From: Dermacentor variabilis | Lineage: Eukaryota > Arthropoda > Arachnida > Ixodida > Ixodidae | DNA length: 64,000 nucleotides | Assembly: GCF_050947875.1 (NCBI RefSeq) | Contig: NC_134572.1 | Location: 120,337,105-120,401,104 of the forward strand | Direction: 5' to 3' | The notes under the pieces: generated by a model | Databases searched by the model: none | What the model was told of the DNA's origin: nothing | What the model saw: the letters and a program-made list of their open reading frames with translations, nothing else | Program-made: the position numbers and the translations under genes | Shown: piece after piece, positions 24,780-36,483 of the stretch | Position numbering within the stretch: position 1 is the first letter of the stretch | Layout: every line of letters begins with the position of its first letter

Positions 24780-25400
24780 GTATTGCGCGCCTGATGTTAA
24801 AGCGAAAGCTCTACTAGCCGCGAACTTGCGATTTCGCCTTGGCGGTGCTCCGAGGAGGCACATGACGTTACAATGCGCGCCTCGCCGCAGATATTTCTTT
24901 CTCTCTCGCTCCCATTATTGCGCATGCGACACTAGTAGCACCGAACCACCGCTGTTACGCCGCTGCGCAGCGCCGCGCCTTTAGCCGCCGCCGTTTGGTA
25001 TGACGTCACACCCCGTTGCTCGTCGTTGGGCTCGCCTCCGCTCGCTTCGCCACCTGCGTCGCATGCCTGATAACATATCGGAGGATTGAAAAGGAGAGCT
25101 CGCGTGCGCCGCAACCACAGTTGACGCGGCAGTATGGACGGCGACAATTCTGATAAGCAGGAGGAGGCTTGGAATCGACATCGGAACGAGATGAAGAGGA
25201 AACGAATCGCCCAGAAAACAGACGAACAGTGCGCCGAATGACTGGCTACACGCCACAACATAGCTAGACAACCAGACTAACCTGGATTTGCAATCAAGAT
25301 TAACCAAGGCTAACCATGCTATGCCTTAGCTTTCGCTACGTATATCCTGGCATAGCCGAGCTAAGCCATTGCCAATTCTTTCTTTGTATTTCACATAAAT
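24780..25400 (+). repeat. CpG-rich block, probably a dispersed repeat
   Basis: Base composition changes sharply to GC- and CpG-rich between about 24600 and 25080 (words such as ccgctgcgcagcgccgcg), then returns to AT-rich. The block reads like a mid-repetitive tick sequence that I have seen in many contexts, including the segment ctcgcctccgctcgcttcgc and the small ORF below. A CpG-rich promoter of an unseen gene is the alternative. No second copy exists in the window to prove repetition. Confidence 0.45.
25134..25241 (+). CDS. Small 35-codon ORF, Arg/Lys/Glu-rich
   Basis: An ATG-to-TGA frame gives 35 residues starting MDGDNSDKQEEAWNRHRNEM, followed by a basic KRKR stretch and a short acidic end. 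The composition suggests one charged helix. Similar charged segments (E..xxRxxxMKRKRxAQxTxEQ) remind me of Arg-rich repeats at the N-termini of arthropod transposon proteins, but the similarity is loose. It could be the truncated start of a transposon-encoded ORF carried by the surrounding repeat. Translation is not supported by anything other than the frame itself. Confidence 0.3.
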   Translation: MDGDNSDKQEEAWNRHRNEMKRKRIAQKTDEQCAE

Positions 25401-26291
25401 CACGTATTCATAACTATATGTATATATATATACCAAGACAACTCTATGCAAACTTCACTGATACCACCATACCAGCTTCCCTGGTCAACCGCCTTCACAG
25501 GGTGCAATTGCTCCTGAATTTCTTTTTCGCTAGCCTCACAGAATTAAAAAAATACATTTGGCAGGTCTCACAATTATAACCTTTCAGCTAAATTATTCGA
25601 TGAGGTGAACAGTACTTCTAGAAGTCAAAATCCTCAATTCAATAAAAATATACATACCCTAACAACATTTCATTATTACTTTGCGGTACATATTTTAATC
25701 TACGATGCATAGCTACTGAGTTTGCAAGGCATATCCATTTCGAACGAATTCTGAGGATGACACTGATTACGAGATATGCACCGTCAAACTTTTGTACGAA
25801 AACTTCTTTATGAAGATGGCTTTTATGCATCAAATGCATGATGCATTTTGTGCATCAAAGCAGAAAAGTAGCTGGAACGCCGATGCACTTCATCTGACAC
25901 TTTGAAAATAAATATATCGATACTGGTCTAGTCCTGAAAACTTTGTCGAAAGTTGATACGCCTTGCGAACGCACCGGTTACCATTCGCAGATTGAAATAT
26001 GTGCCGTAAGTAATTACTTAAAAAATTATGTAGTGTAATTATGTTGGTTATTCAATTAGGCATATTGATTCTTCGTAGCAGTATTTGCAGCCTCATAGAT
26101 CAATTAAACTCCGTGGTTAGAATTGCGCTATCTGCCACAGGCAGTGTTTAAGAACTTGGCGCAGCTAAAAAGGAAAATGAGAGAAAAAAAAGAAAACAGC
26201 TGCGTAAGCCGATTGTGTTGCCTCCATTGACGAGAGCGCCAGCGCGAAACATGACCGCTATGTAAAACTCTTGCTTGCGCTAGTTGGTTCA
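25401..26291. other. Unassigned AT-rich region
   Basis: No gene, RNA or repeat is supported apart from a short atatatata run near 25423. Frames remain below 90 codons. Confidence 0.45.
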
Positions 26292-26433
26292 TGCTTGAAG
26301 AAGTAAAGGCAAGGCGCAGAAGCACAGGACTGAAGAAGGAGAACACAAACGACAGGAGCGCCGCCGGTCCTGTCGTTTGTGTTCTCCTTCTTCAGTCCTG
26401 GCCTTCTGCGCCTTGCCTTTACTTCTTCAAGCA
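26292..26433. repeat. Long inverted repeat, 66-bp arms, 10-base loop
   Basis: The arms 26292-26357 and 26368-26433 are complementary with only two adjacent mismatches, separated by gcgccgccgg. The arm begins tgcttgaagaagtaaagg and ends cacaaacgacagga. The outer left flank (gcgctagttggttca) runs smoothly into the left arm and reads like part of an abundant tick repeat, whereas the right flank differs. That favours an inverted duplication of one repeat end, or a foldback transposon. Transcripts would form a 66-bp hairpin. One strand of each arm is an open frame, which creates mirrored ORFs that should not be taken for genes. Confidence 0.9.
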
Positions 26434-27040
26434 CGACCGCCATCCTGCTCTCTCGCCGGAGCCATCTACCTACAGTTGCCGCATGGGGAGAGGGCGGTTG
26501 CTCCACTCCACCATATATACCTCGAGACGACCCCAAGCTTATGGAGGCTTGCGTGCCACAGCACGTACGTCTGTCTCGTCGATCTGGTTGGCGCTCGCTG
26601 TCGAACGCGTTCGACAAGTGGCTTGCGTGCGAGCACGCGCCCTCTGCGTTGGCTCCTTTATCGAATTGACTCCTTGCATGATTTTATCGCATTGACTTTG
26701 CATTGGTTCGTTTGTATCGAAAGCCCGACCACCGACCGCCAGCCATGAAAACTGGCGAAGGAGACACGGAAAACTATTCCCTTTAAGATATTCAGGAGAG
26801 TCATAAGCGAGTGTTTCATTGGCTGTTTCTTCTGCCTTACCAACCCGTCTCCTGCCCGCACAATGCTGAGCGATCATCTGGTGTCTGCTACATCGTAGAC
26901 AGTTGCGGTGAGCTAAGCAAGCTTTCCTTTTCCCTCGCAATCAACCGCTCTATCTTTGGCGTTCGTTTTTAATTTGTTTTGTTCGTGTTGGTTTTTGCAG
27001 GACTTCATCGTTTTTGTACGATCCAGCGCCGGTAGATATG
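26434..27040. other. Unassigned region right of the inverted repeat
   Basis: Moderately GC-rich DNA with overlapping frames up to 134 codons on both strands. None shows a domain and several read through the inverted repeat. No gene is called. Confidence 0.4.
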
Positions 27041-27250
27041 ACTAAACGCTGTCATTATGCTCGCCAACCCGACCAACAATTATATATGGCGAAAACCGCG
27101 AGGTAGTTAATCTCATGCACCTAATATTGTGTTTGTATATATATATACAGATATATAATCACAGTGTTAGGGGCATCTGATTAACTAACCCGCGGTTTTC
27201 GCCATATATAATTGTTGGTCTGGTTAGCGAGCATACTGACAGCGTTGCGT
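27041..27250. mobile_element. MITE-like foldback element
   Basis: Arms of about 91 bases (27041-27131 and 27160-27250) are imperfect complements around an AT-rich loop of 28 bases. The core caattatatatggcgaaaac is exactly mirrored as gttttcgccatatataattg, and outer blocks (ctgtca-tatgctcgc, about 27049-27063) also pair. Mismatches are scattered, so the element is older than the one at 43.5 kb. There is no coding capacity. Terminal inverted repeats running almost to the centre fit a miniature inverted-repeat or foldback transposon mobilised by an unknown transposase. I could not identify a target-site duplication. Confidence 0.75.
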
Positions 27251-27265
27251 AAAATTTAGCGGCAG

Positions 27266-27267
<2 letters not shown>

Positions 27268-27304
<37 letters not shown>
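27268..27304. repeat. (AT)n microsatellite
   Basis: An almost pure AT dinucleotide run begins 18 bases right of the foldback element, then degrades into acatatatac. Its length is likely to vary between individuals. Confidence 0.95.
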
Positions 27305-27310
<6 letters not shown>

Positions 27311-28929
27311 TACCCGCACACAAGGTAAATGAAATCCTCTGTTCTTTTTCGAGTACTCCTGTTTCGTTGTTATGGCCTTCGTAACAAGGGAAACTATGCT
27401 GAGGTGCTTTGGCTTTCGTAGATATCTCGGTACCGCATGAAAAGAAATAAATGTGGAGATTTCACTGGCAATATGAGTCAAGAAAACGAAGCCCGGATAG
27501 CATTTCCGTTCTCAAAGCGAACCTGATAAGTCTGCGCTAGCAGGGTGACCGAGCACCAAGAGTTCAATTTCTCCCTTGCTCGAAAAGCTAACACCGACCT
27601 CAACGGCACGTGGACGGAATCGACTGCGGGAAATTTACCGTTCTTTTCTCTTTTTTTTCACTTTCATACCAAACGCATTTACTACAACTTAGTTTCAATG
27701 GTCGGTCACGTTTCTGGCAATCCTGAGGAAACGTCGCCACGAATTCCTACCTCCGGGCACGAGGCAGGCAGACCGCGGTAATATTCGTTCCACTCTTTGC
27801 ACCATCTCTACGTTTAGATTATCCAAACAAAGTGTGTTGGAGAAAAAAAAATGAATTAACACAGACAGAAAAGCGAAGAGTACCAAACATGCTTCTAATA
27901 GGTAACTGAGGAAATATGAACGGACTAAATACAGTGGAAGGCATTATGATTAGAAGGGTCACCAAAACAGTTACAAGAAAGCAGGGCCTATAAATCGCGT
28001 TTGGTTTGTAATTAATTGATGCGGCTAACATGTGGAATCCAGCTCTTTAATGGCTACACTTTTTATTGGACTCTTACCGCACTCGCTAAAATAATTTTGT
28101 AGCCTAAGCAAAGCTCGAATGGAGGCCTACAACAAGGGCTCGATATGCTCATGGCGATGTCAAAAGACACCTTTCTGCTACTGCTCAAACTGAAGCGTAC
28201 GGGCCCTGGGAAAACCATATTTGACATATCGCCCGCTTTCGATGGGCTTCTCATCCTTTCAAGTTTTGTTTATTTCATGAAAGTTTGGAAAGGGCGCCGA
28301 CACAGCTTTCGCCATCGTCGTTTACAGAAGATCAAAGGGAAACGTTCCAAGCTCCTAGAAGGACAGAAAGCTTTCTCCCTTGCACTGTGTTTTGATTATT
28401 GCCACATCACTGTTCGCGAAGAAGAGGCGGGTTACCTGCGATGAAAGCACAGCCTCCACTTCGCTAGTGCTGAAACCTAGCACGCTCCACGTGCGCTATC
28501 TGAAAGGTTTATTTCACCTTACTTCCGATCACATTATATGTTCTGGCTTCTGAGCGGCATAAATAAAGGCCCCGGTGAAGCCATCACGCTCCACTGCGTC
28601 TTTTGTACGGCATTGAGCCAGCAAAAAAATATATTAATAACAAGCTTCTGATACGGTTCACGGGAACTTTTCCACCTCGGGCAGGAAGCCCTCGCCGGCA
28701 GCTTTCAAGAAGGGGTCCTGCTACCTCCACAGAGTGGGAAGCCCCTAGGGAAATGGAGGTAATGCACGCGAACGAAAGTGTGGGTCTTTAAGAGCCTTCG
28801 GCTAGAAACGAAATCACTGCTTCATGCGTGAAAGAGTTTTGTCTGTACATTGCCCTCATGCGTCCGCACGTGTTGGTATCATTCTGATGTTCTTAGGAGG
28901 AAGCTTTCGCACGAGGCCAACGCCCAGCT
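27305..28929. other. Unassigned region
   Basis: No gene is supported. The plus frame 28145-28444 (99 codons) contains one hydrophobic stretch (GLLILSSFVYFM) followed by a basic tail but has no recognisable family, so I leave it uncalled. Confidence 0.4.
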
Positions 28930-29400
28930 CAGCATTAAGGTATTATAAGACAGCCACTGCACAGGGTTGCCTAAAATGTGTTGCGTTTGTGAGAGAAAGT
29001 CCAATATTACAGCAGCAGAAAACGCCATCTAGATTTAGCGCATTATATTTTCAACTGAACTGCCAAAATCTGCTCTCGCAAAAAACGCTGAAGTTTGCGA
29101 ATCCGTAACTCTGCACCACAAACAGGTATCTCAGTTTTGTAAGGAGCCGCACCGTTTAGAGAATCTAAAATGGAAGATTTTGATAGTAAATTTTGTAGTT
29201 TACGTGAAAGTGTCAAGGTATTTACGAGCTTTTCGGAAATGTCCTCCTGGCAATTTAGTGATATATTTCAGAGCAACGTATACTACATTAATTCTATTTG
29301 CTCTAGAGGTTGCAATTAGCTCAGAATAAATAGTTATGGTAAAATGTTTATTTCAGAGTTACAGAGTTACAAACTTGTTATGACATTTCTTTCAATGTTT
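28930..29400 (+). repeat. Unnamed dispersed repeat, copy C
   Basis: It contains tttagtgatatatttca (29254-29270) followed by cgtatactacatta, matching copy A at 10969. The preceding part (aactctgcaccacaaacagg to gtttacgtgaaagtg, 29107-29210) matches copy B at 14604-14710. Taken together the three copies define one AT-rich consensus several hundred bases long. It has no coding capacity and no obvious termini. Confidence 0.6.
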
Positions 29401-30815
29401 CAGTTACTTTTGTTAAAAATTTTAAGGCCTATCCAAACAAAACGTACTTCTCAGGGACACCGAAGATTAACGCTTTTTTCACCCATGTGCAACAAACCTC
29501 ATCAAATTGACGCACTGAATCTGCATTGAAACATTCCTTCGCTTCCTTGTATTTACATACGAAGCTTGCGGACTGAAGCTTCCTCAAGAGATGTCTTGTC
29601 GTGAGTAGTACTTTGAAGAAACGCTATTGAAAGCCACAGTTACGCGACTAGGGTCTTTGGCTGCGTAGGTCCCCAGGTTCTGTTTAGCAAAATGGCGCCC
29701 TTGAACAAAAACAACATAACTTCTCCAACGGATAACGGGTGGCGAATTGTGTGCGCTGAATATATGTAGTCCTCTAGTTTCTATCTCTTCTTCCCTATAT
29801 GAATTTTCTGTAGATCGGTACCTTCCCGTTGCTGACAAATAAGTTGTAAGGATGTGACTGGGAACTAGCTGATCAGCAACAATTTGATTATTCTGCACAC
29901 ACTTCTCAGTGCTCATGTAAAAAGGTATCTATAATTGCTTTGTACTTTAATGATTAATTGCCTTAGGTCGCAAACATTTTAGTGATAATAACAAGACTAA
30001 TATTTCATCATCTTGACACAAATGCGAGTTTTCTGGTGATCGAGGTATTTTTTTCAGCAGGGCAAACATAAAGGCTCAGAAATACTTTGCACAGGAAGAA
30101 AAAGTAAAGCGTACGTCTCACTGTAACCTTGAACTACCTTTAGAAAGAGGCGCACATCTGCACTCGCTGCTCCTATCAACTGCCGAATACTTTCTGTAAG
30201 GAGACCAGGAGAAGCTACGTACAGCAACGAACTATACAAGCCACACGCGAATATATTCAGCTCGTTAAAGTGCGATTAATGGCGACCACTGCGTTGTCTT
30301 TCGCGGTAGTCTAATATTGAAAAAATTGTAGGAAGCCACAACAGTTCAAAGCCCGCCCTAACTCAGCTCTGAGATGGGAAGTAAGGCAGGCACATATCTG
30401 ATTTATACAGTAAATGATAACATCTAACGTTGCCAAAATAACAACAAGAAAAATGTGTTAATTCGGCAGCCACGTAAACTCGCCCTAAGGTGTTTTTTTC
30501 CGAGCCCACATAGCGCGGGAAATACGGGCCTAGGTTTCTCTTGTGAGCTTACTCTAGTGTTTGAAGGATAAAGTTAGTCAAGAGACACTTGGTTGGTCTT
30601 AGCGGGCGCTTAAAAAGTAAGTCTGTGAAATAAGAATCAAAGAGGGATAACAAGTTTGTGAAGCATTTCACCTTATTTGTGAACCTATATATAAAACAAA
30701 ATTGATGTAAACGTATGAACTCAAGAAACACAGCAACATTCTATGACATTTCTAATTATTCACCGCAATATGGCGCAGTTCAGTGAGCGTCCGATCCTCA
30801 AAGTGAACCTGTCGA
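29401..30815. other. Unassigned region
   Basis: The longest frame is 29584-29916 on the minus strand (110 codons), without family similarity. No other structure seen. Confidence 0.4.
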
Positions 30816-30852
30816 CTAAGATTTGATTTGATTTGATCAAATCAAATCTTAG
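30816..30852. repeat. Perfect 17-bp palindrome with 3-base loop
   Basis: ctaagatttgatttgat, then ttg, then the exact complement atcaaatcaaatcttag. Each arm is itself a short tandem of ttgat units, so slippage plus template switching could have made it. No neighbouring gene gives it a regulatory role. Confidence 0.9.
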
Positions 30853-33800
30853 TTTTAATAATAAGATGATGCAGAGAACCAGCTTAGAGTGTTTCTGGCT
30901 ATGTGCATTATAAGAATAAGCATTTACTTGCAATATGTGAATGAGAAAGGTTCTCTATTTAAAACTCTGCATAACCCGGCACAACCACAATCACCAACGG
31001 GGTTTTACCGCATCTCACGATAGCTTAACTGCTGTGTTGTGCTCTACCATTCGTAAACCTGTGATTCCTAAATGGATGTGATCTTTTCAGCTTTATAATG
31101 ATGCCAGTGTGTACCATCGCTCCAGAAGCCATCTACCGAAAGGTTTCAGTAACAGCAATTCAGGTCATGGGATAATGTGAGCGTGACTACCTGCTTTCAT
31201 CCCAACGTTCCGGTGCTGATATTACTTCTTGTTCCTTTATTGCTTCGGTGGTTAGTCAAGCTGAACAAAATATTGTGATCTTTGCGTCGCTGAGTAAACT
31301 GGAACATTGACGGCAACAAAACAGTAAGCAGCAGCAAGCCGGCAAAATACACTAGATGTCCTACATTCCTGATTAAGAGACGCGAAGACATACAGCTCAA
31401 CGGTATGAAGACCGCGTATACCTACTTTTCAGCAGTGTGTAAATTAACCTGTATTTTTCTTTAAATATCAGTGTTACTTAACGAAGGAGACTGCCGTTCA
31501 TGTACTCTTGAAGGAAACATTTAGCAGCGCTCTATCCGGGTTGTTTCCCATCTAGATTGATCCGGAAGCTCGACAGCATCGGTTGTGTCATAGGTTTAAA
31601 ACAGTGTCCGAAAGACTTGTGCAGAACACCTCCCTGCGCCATTGCTTCAGTCAGACTCATTTACCTGGGTTCAACGTTGGGATCTAGGCAGTGTTGCGGA
31701 TGTACTTCCATACCACCGACCGATATAGGCTTCTCTGTGGCGTGTCCGTAATATTGAGAGGATAGCGACCAAATTCTCTTATCCTATATTCATCAGCCGA
31801 TGGACAGCAATTGTCGGAGCGGCCGCAGATACCCTGCTTCGCTGGCAATAAATATTCCTTAACCAATCGCCGGTTCTCCTGAGTGTGGGCGATAATAGTG
31901 CCGGGCCGGAATTGGCACGAGAGTGAAATGAATGCCCACTTCTCCAGGAGTGATTCGGGGCAGGCGTGAGGATATCCATTTGTGCTCATGGTTTTCGGTG
32001 AGCTCGATGAGAGTTGCAAATCATGGTCGTTTATTGGATAGCGCGCTAACGAGCGTCTGCCGGGTGCGAAAACTGCGCGAACTCGTTAAGCCTTCCTGAT
32101 TGATCTCGGCGAAATTAGACGGCACGCAAACCAATTATCGCGAAACAGTTCTTGCGACACCAATATGTAAGAAAACGAAACAAATATTTTTACCGAGGAC
32201 ACGAAATGAATGTCGAAGTTAGAAGGAACTAGCATTAAAGAAACGCTTTTCTGAAAATTACGATATAGTAGGTCACTTGAATTCATACGAAGAACCTGGA
32301 AAGTATAATGTTAAGAAACATATTAAAATGAATCCCCGACATCACTCTGAACCATTATTTAGGAAAAGCGCTAAGCTGGAAGCAAACAGTGAAGGCTGTG
32401 CAAGAATTTGCATATGTAATTCAAGATCAAATGAAAAACTAATTCAAGCATCTAGATTTTACACATAAAAATAAATTTGAAGTTTCGCTTATTATATAAC
32501 TTTATCAAGCAGGAAATACTCTTATAAATACATCTTTCCTCCGCGTTTGCAAGCCTCCGTGAAACTCGTCACATTCTAATCTTTAAGATTAAAAGAAGGC
32601 AGATTGTAAGCGCGTGATATCTTTTCTGCTTGATAACTACATGTTTCACGCATGCAGAATCACATTTCAGCACACTTTTAAGCACTTTAGTTTCTTATCC
32701 TTTAAGCTTGTCCTCAAGCCTTAATAACTCACTCCTTTCCGTCGCCACTTCGAATTGTCTACGGGTTTGCACGCTTCTCCACATACGAATAAAAGCACGA
32801 GTGTTTTCTTTGTTCAAATACAAAAACAAGCTTCACTTATATTTGTAGCAGGATGAGTCCTCTCTCATTTCTTGTTCAGACAGACTCTGCATTCCGGGGA
32901 ACGAAACCATGAGAGTTCATTAAGGGAAAGGAACAGTGAGTTCCTAACATTAGGTTTTCACTTCAAAGGTCCTAGAATATTACGCAGGATTAACGAAATG
33001 ATAGAAAGCAAATATTGAGTGATTTTGGGAAATGGTCGAAGTAAGCAGTCTCGCCAGGAACGAAAGCTTTCGCCGGCGCCTGTTCATTTGCATCCAGGCG
33101 CGTCGCCGACGACAAGAATAACTGCGCACACAAATACGACAGTCTCTGTATGCACGCCGGCCTGACAAAAAAGCCGCGCATTTTTTGCTTCAACAAGCAC
33201 GGACACGCCTTCTCCATTTAATTTCGGTCGCACACTCGTTTGCTTCTTTCGCTGGCGCCTGCCGCTTCGGGCAATGCTTTCTGATACGTTCTGCGGAGAT
33301 TAACAGCAATGCGTGTGTTTACTGGAATGGTATTTTAAAAATTTCGCCTTTAACCATATTACATATCCATAACTCGTGCATATCTGATGCCTTCGTGAAG
33401 ATACCGAAGGTAAACTGGCTTGCTCGGGGAACGAATTACCGAAAGAGCTGTCACACATGTCAAGGTAAGAGCTGATAAGGCGCCAGTCAGACCGTACTTA
33501 GGAAGTGCTGATTTAATTTGCAGCCGCTTTAAGCATCTTCAATAATTAAACTGAGGTGCCTGCCAAAATTAGCTGCCAGATATACATAATCAATGTATTC
33601 AACAGAGTACGGAACCGAAATGTCTGGTTTGGTTCGCGTTAGGTTCAATGTTCAGCGTAATTTGCTGCTCGGTTCGATTCAAATTGTGACGGTTCCAACC
33701 GGCTTCAACCGGTTCATAAGGGTCTATATGAGTCACAATCGTGCAGTGCATACATACAGCTTCAGCTGGCATCTGCAGCCAGTGTGCAAACATTGTCACA

Positions 33801-35354
33801 GAAGCACATTAGTGTCCTTTATTGGTGGACTGCGCTGCACATTGTTTGGCAGTACCACCTCTGCCACAAAGGGCCACAGGAAATGAGCTACTGCCGCTGC
33901 TGCTAAGTACATTACTGCCAGCTTTAGTTAATATTCTACGCAAAAAAAACTTAACATTAGGTTATCACAAGTAACAAATAACTGAAGTTACATTTATTTG
34001 TAATGGGTACAAATTTGTTCTCTATGAACAGAAATAAATGTGAAGAATTGCTTTTAATTTACCTTGATGCGTCACACTGTTTGACCACTATAGGATTAAA
34101 CTTGGTTTCAATCACTAATTAAAATTTTTACTAATCAATAGTGTGGACTTTGTGGAACGCGTAATTAATGAATTGAAGTCAGGCGGAAGAAAAAAGAAGC
34201 ATTTTATAGAAATGCCAGCACTCCTTTCGAGGAGTACAGACTCAAAATACTTCAAGAAATGCGCTGCTGTTCCTTCTAGCATTTATGTTGACTGAATTTC
34301 AATTTAATAGCATTTTACAGCTCGGTTGCAAATGACGTCGCATATTTTTCAACGACAGGCTCGTAAAGAGGTGGTTACGTTGCATGCGTATGAAAAAAAC
34401 TTGCATTAATTTTGGAAGAACGGCTAATCCGATTGTGTACTGTGTGCGTATATAGCGTTCAACTAACCAACGCTGCGACGTTTTCATTTTTCAATACATT
34501 CATCGACTCATTGCACAGATCAGTAGATCCTCAACGGCAATATCATGCAGCTGTTTAGTAAAGCCTGCGAGCTGCGTCACAGCACTTTTCAGCTTAGGCT
34601 GTCCATACATCAGGCATAAAAGCCAACGTTCTGTCTGAACATTATGCCGGAGCTGCACACAGCACTTCCGTATGCTTACTTTAAATATTTTTTTTTGCGG
34701 AAAGACGGGGTGACCTCATCTACGGCGAAGTGGCGTTTCCAATGTTCTATTCTGTGTGATAATAGCCTAGAACATGCGAACTTTTACAAAATTGACACGT
34801 GGTAATGTCAGCTACCTCTCGGAATCAAAAATATCAGAAATTACTATTAAGTACACTTCTAAGCCAAGTAACCGAAAAAGGTGTTTACTTCATAGTACGG
34901 CCACTACTTAATGCAACTCTATTTGACAGTGCGGCTGCAGTGGATAGATTCACGAGCTTCTATTGTGAACAGCAGCGGTCACAATTTTTGGCCAGTACCA
35001 GAAAAACAGAGGCGCATTGGGCCCTATACAGCTCTATTGCAATTGTATACGCAAAAAATAAAGGTCTTCTTAGTTATCATATTGGAGGCACACAAGTCGG
35101 AATCACTACGTGTTCTATGAGATGAGAAGGAGTGTAAAATCGATTGGTATAACGGCGAAGTTAATAAGCACCAGGGAGAGAAACTGCGGTACGGTATATG
35201 CAGGCACAGGATGGTGTGCCTGAATTTAACCTCCTTCAGTGCACTACATCTGCAAACTTGGAGTGACGCCTGACACCGACAAAAAGTTGCCGAGAACAAG
35301 TGGGGCTATACTAATCTAAGCACAACCAAATTAAGAAAGCCCACTAAGCTTCCA
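30853..35354. other. Unassigned region
   Basis: Frames up to 111 codons (for example 31684-32019, minus) have no domain signature. The stretch 33620-33720 is rich in ggttc and aaccgg words, giving a weak internally repetitive pattern. No LINE motif, tRNA box or long inverted repeat was seen before the RTE copy begins. Confidence 0.4.
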
Positions 35355-35383
35355 ACAAAGACACTCCCTCACAAGAAGAGGAG

Positions 35384-36483
35384 TTGGCCTTCCTGGTGCA
35401 GTATTCAGCCACCCCCTCCCACATGATTCCTATAATTATCCCATGGACCTCAGTCCCCTGCAGCTGCGGAGCATCTGACCAAGGTGGCAGTCAGACCTGT
35501 AACGCAGGTGCTAAGAAGCTCTGGACCCCGACAGGCCGCCAATGGAAACTGAGCCTGACAACCTTTAACAGCCGAACTCTGTCGAGCGAGGCTAGCTTAG
35601 TAGGACACTTTGATGAACTATCAGACATTATTTGGGACATCATTGGCCTTAGCGATATTAGAAGAACTGGTGGGGCTTATACAGTGCTGACTAACGGCCA
35701 TATCCTCTGCTATAGAGGTCTCCCAGATAAGAAGCAATACGGGGTACGATTCATAATCCATAAGGACATTCTAAGCATTATTGAGAGGATAGCAGTAGTC
35801 GTAATAAAATTTAATCAGAGGTTCAGATTAAAGGTAGTACAAGCCTACATCCCAACATCCATTCACGATGATGGTAAAGTGAATCAGTTATATGAAGATG
35901 CTCAATTAGCGATGAGAAAAGTGCAAACTTAGTGTACCGGCGACTTCAATGCAAAAATGGGCAAAGAGAGGTTGGTGAACAAGGAATTTGCAAATAGGGC
36001 GTCGATTCTAGGAACGCTAGAGGACAGATGCTGGTGAAATTCGCCGAAAGGAATAAGCTGACAATTATGAACAACTTTTTCAGGAAGCGTAGCAGCAGCA
36101 AGTGGACCTGGAAAAGCCCTAATAATGAAACAAGAAATGAACTTGATTTCATACTTTCTGCCGATCGCAGCATGGTGCACGATGTAGAAGTGATAGGTAG
36201 GGTAACGTGCAGTGATCATAAGTTAGTGAGGGCTAGGATTCCTCCCAATGTGAAGAGAGAAAGAGTAAAGTTGGTCAAGAAGAAACAGGTCAACTTAGAG
36301 GCAGTACTCGTAAAAGAAGACCAATTCAGGCTGCTACTTGCAAACAAATATACGGCCTTAGAACAGAGAGATGAAGATGAGATAAAGGTCATGAATGAAA
36401 CCGTAACAAGGCTGGCTTCAGAGGCAGCGATTGAAGTGGGAGGCAAGACACCAAAGCAACAAGTAGGCAACACCGGCACATGA
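35384..36483 (+). pseudogene. RTE endonuclease region, copy 2 (broken)
   Basis: 35384-35932 carries LTTFNSRTLSSEAS, IIGLSDIRRTGGAYTVL and VVQAYIPTS. In the second of these, the Glu of the usual SEVRR motif, which binds the catalytic metal, is Asp. The frame stops at 35930-35932. The next segment gives GDFNAKMGK in the same frame, then a shift near 35995 moves the reading to GVDSRNARGQMLVKFAERN and on to FRKRSSSKWTWKSPNNETRN, DFILSAD and TCSDHKLVRARI. The last segment is the SDH motif that ends the endonuclease domain. The frame then stops at 36481-36483. Confidence 0.8.

Noticed and set aside
26258..26748. Several overlapping frames of 96-134 codons on both strands
   Set aside because: They arise from the long inverted repeat, which mirrors the same peptide on both strands.
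27268..27304. AT run as a CRISPR or tandem gene-regulatory array
   Set aside because: It is a plain dinucleotide microsatellite with no spacers. No CRISPR-like repeat-spacer pattern exists in the window, and the DNA is eukaryotic.
28145..28444. 99-codon frame with one hydrophobic segment
   Set aside because: A single apolar stretch and a basic tail are not enough to support a membrane protein gene; no family or neighbour context.
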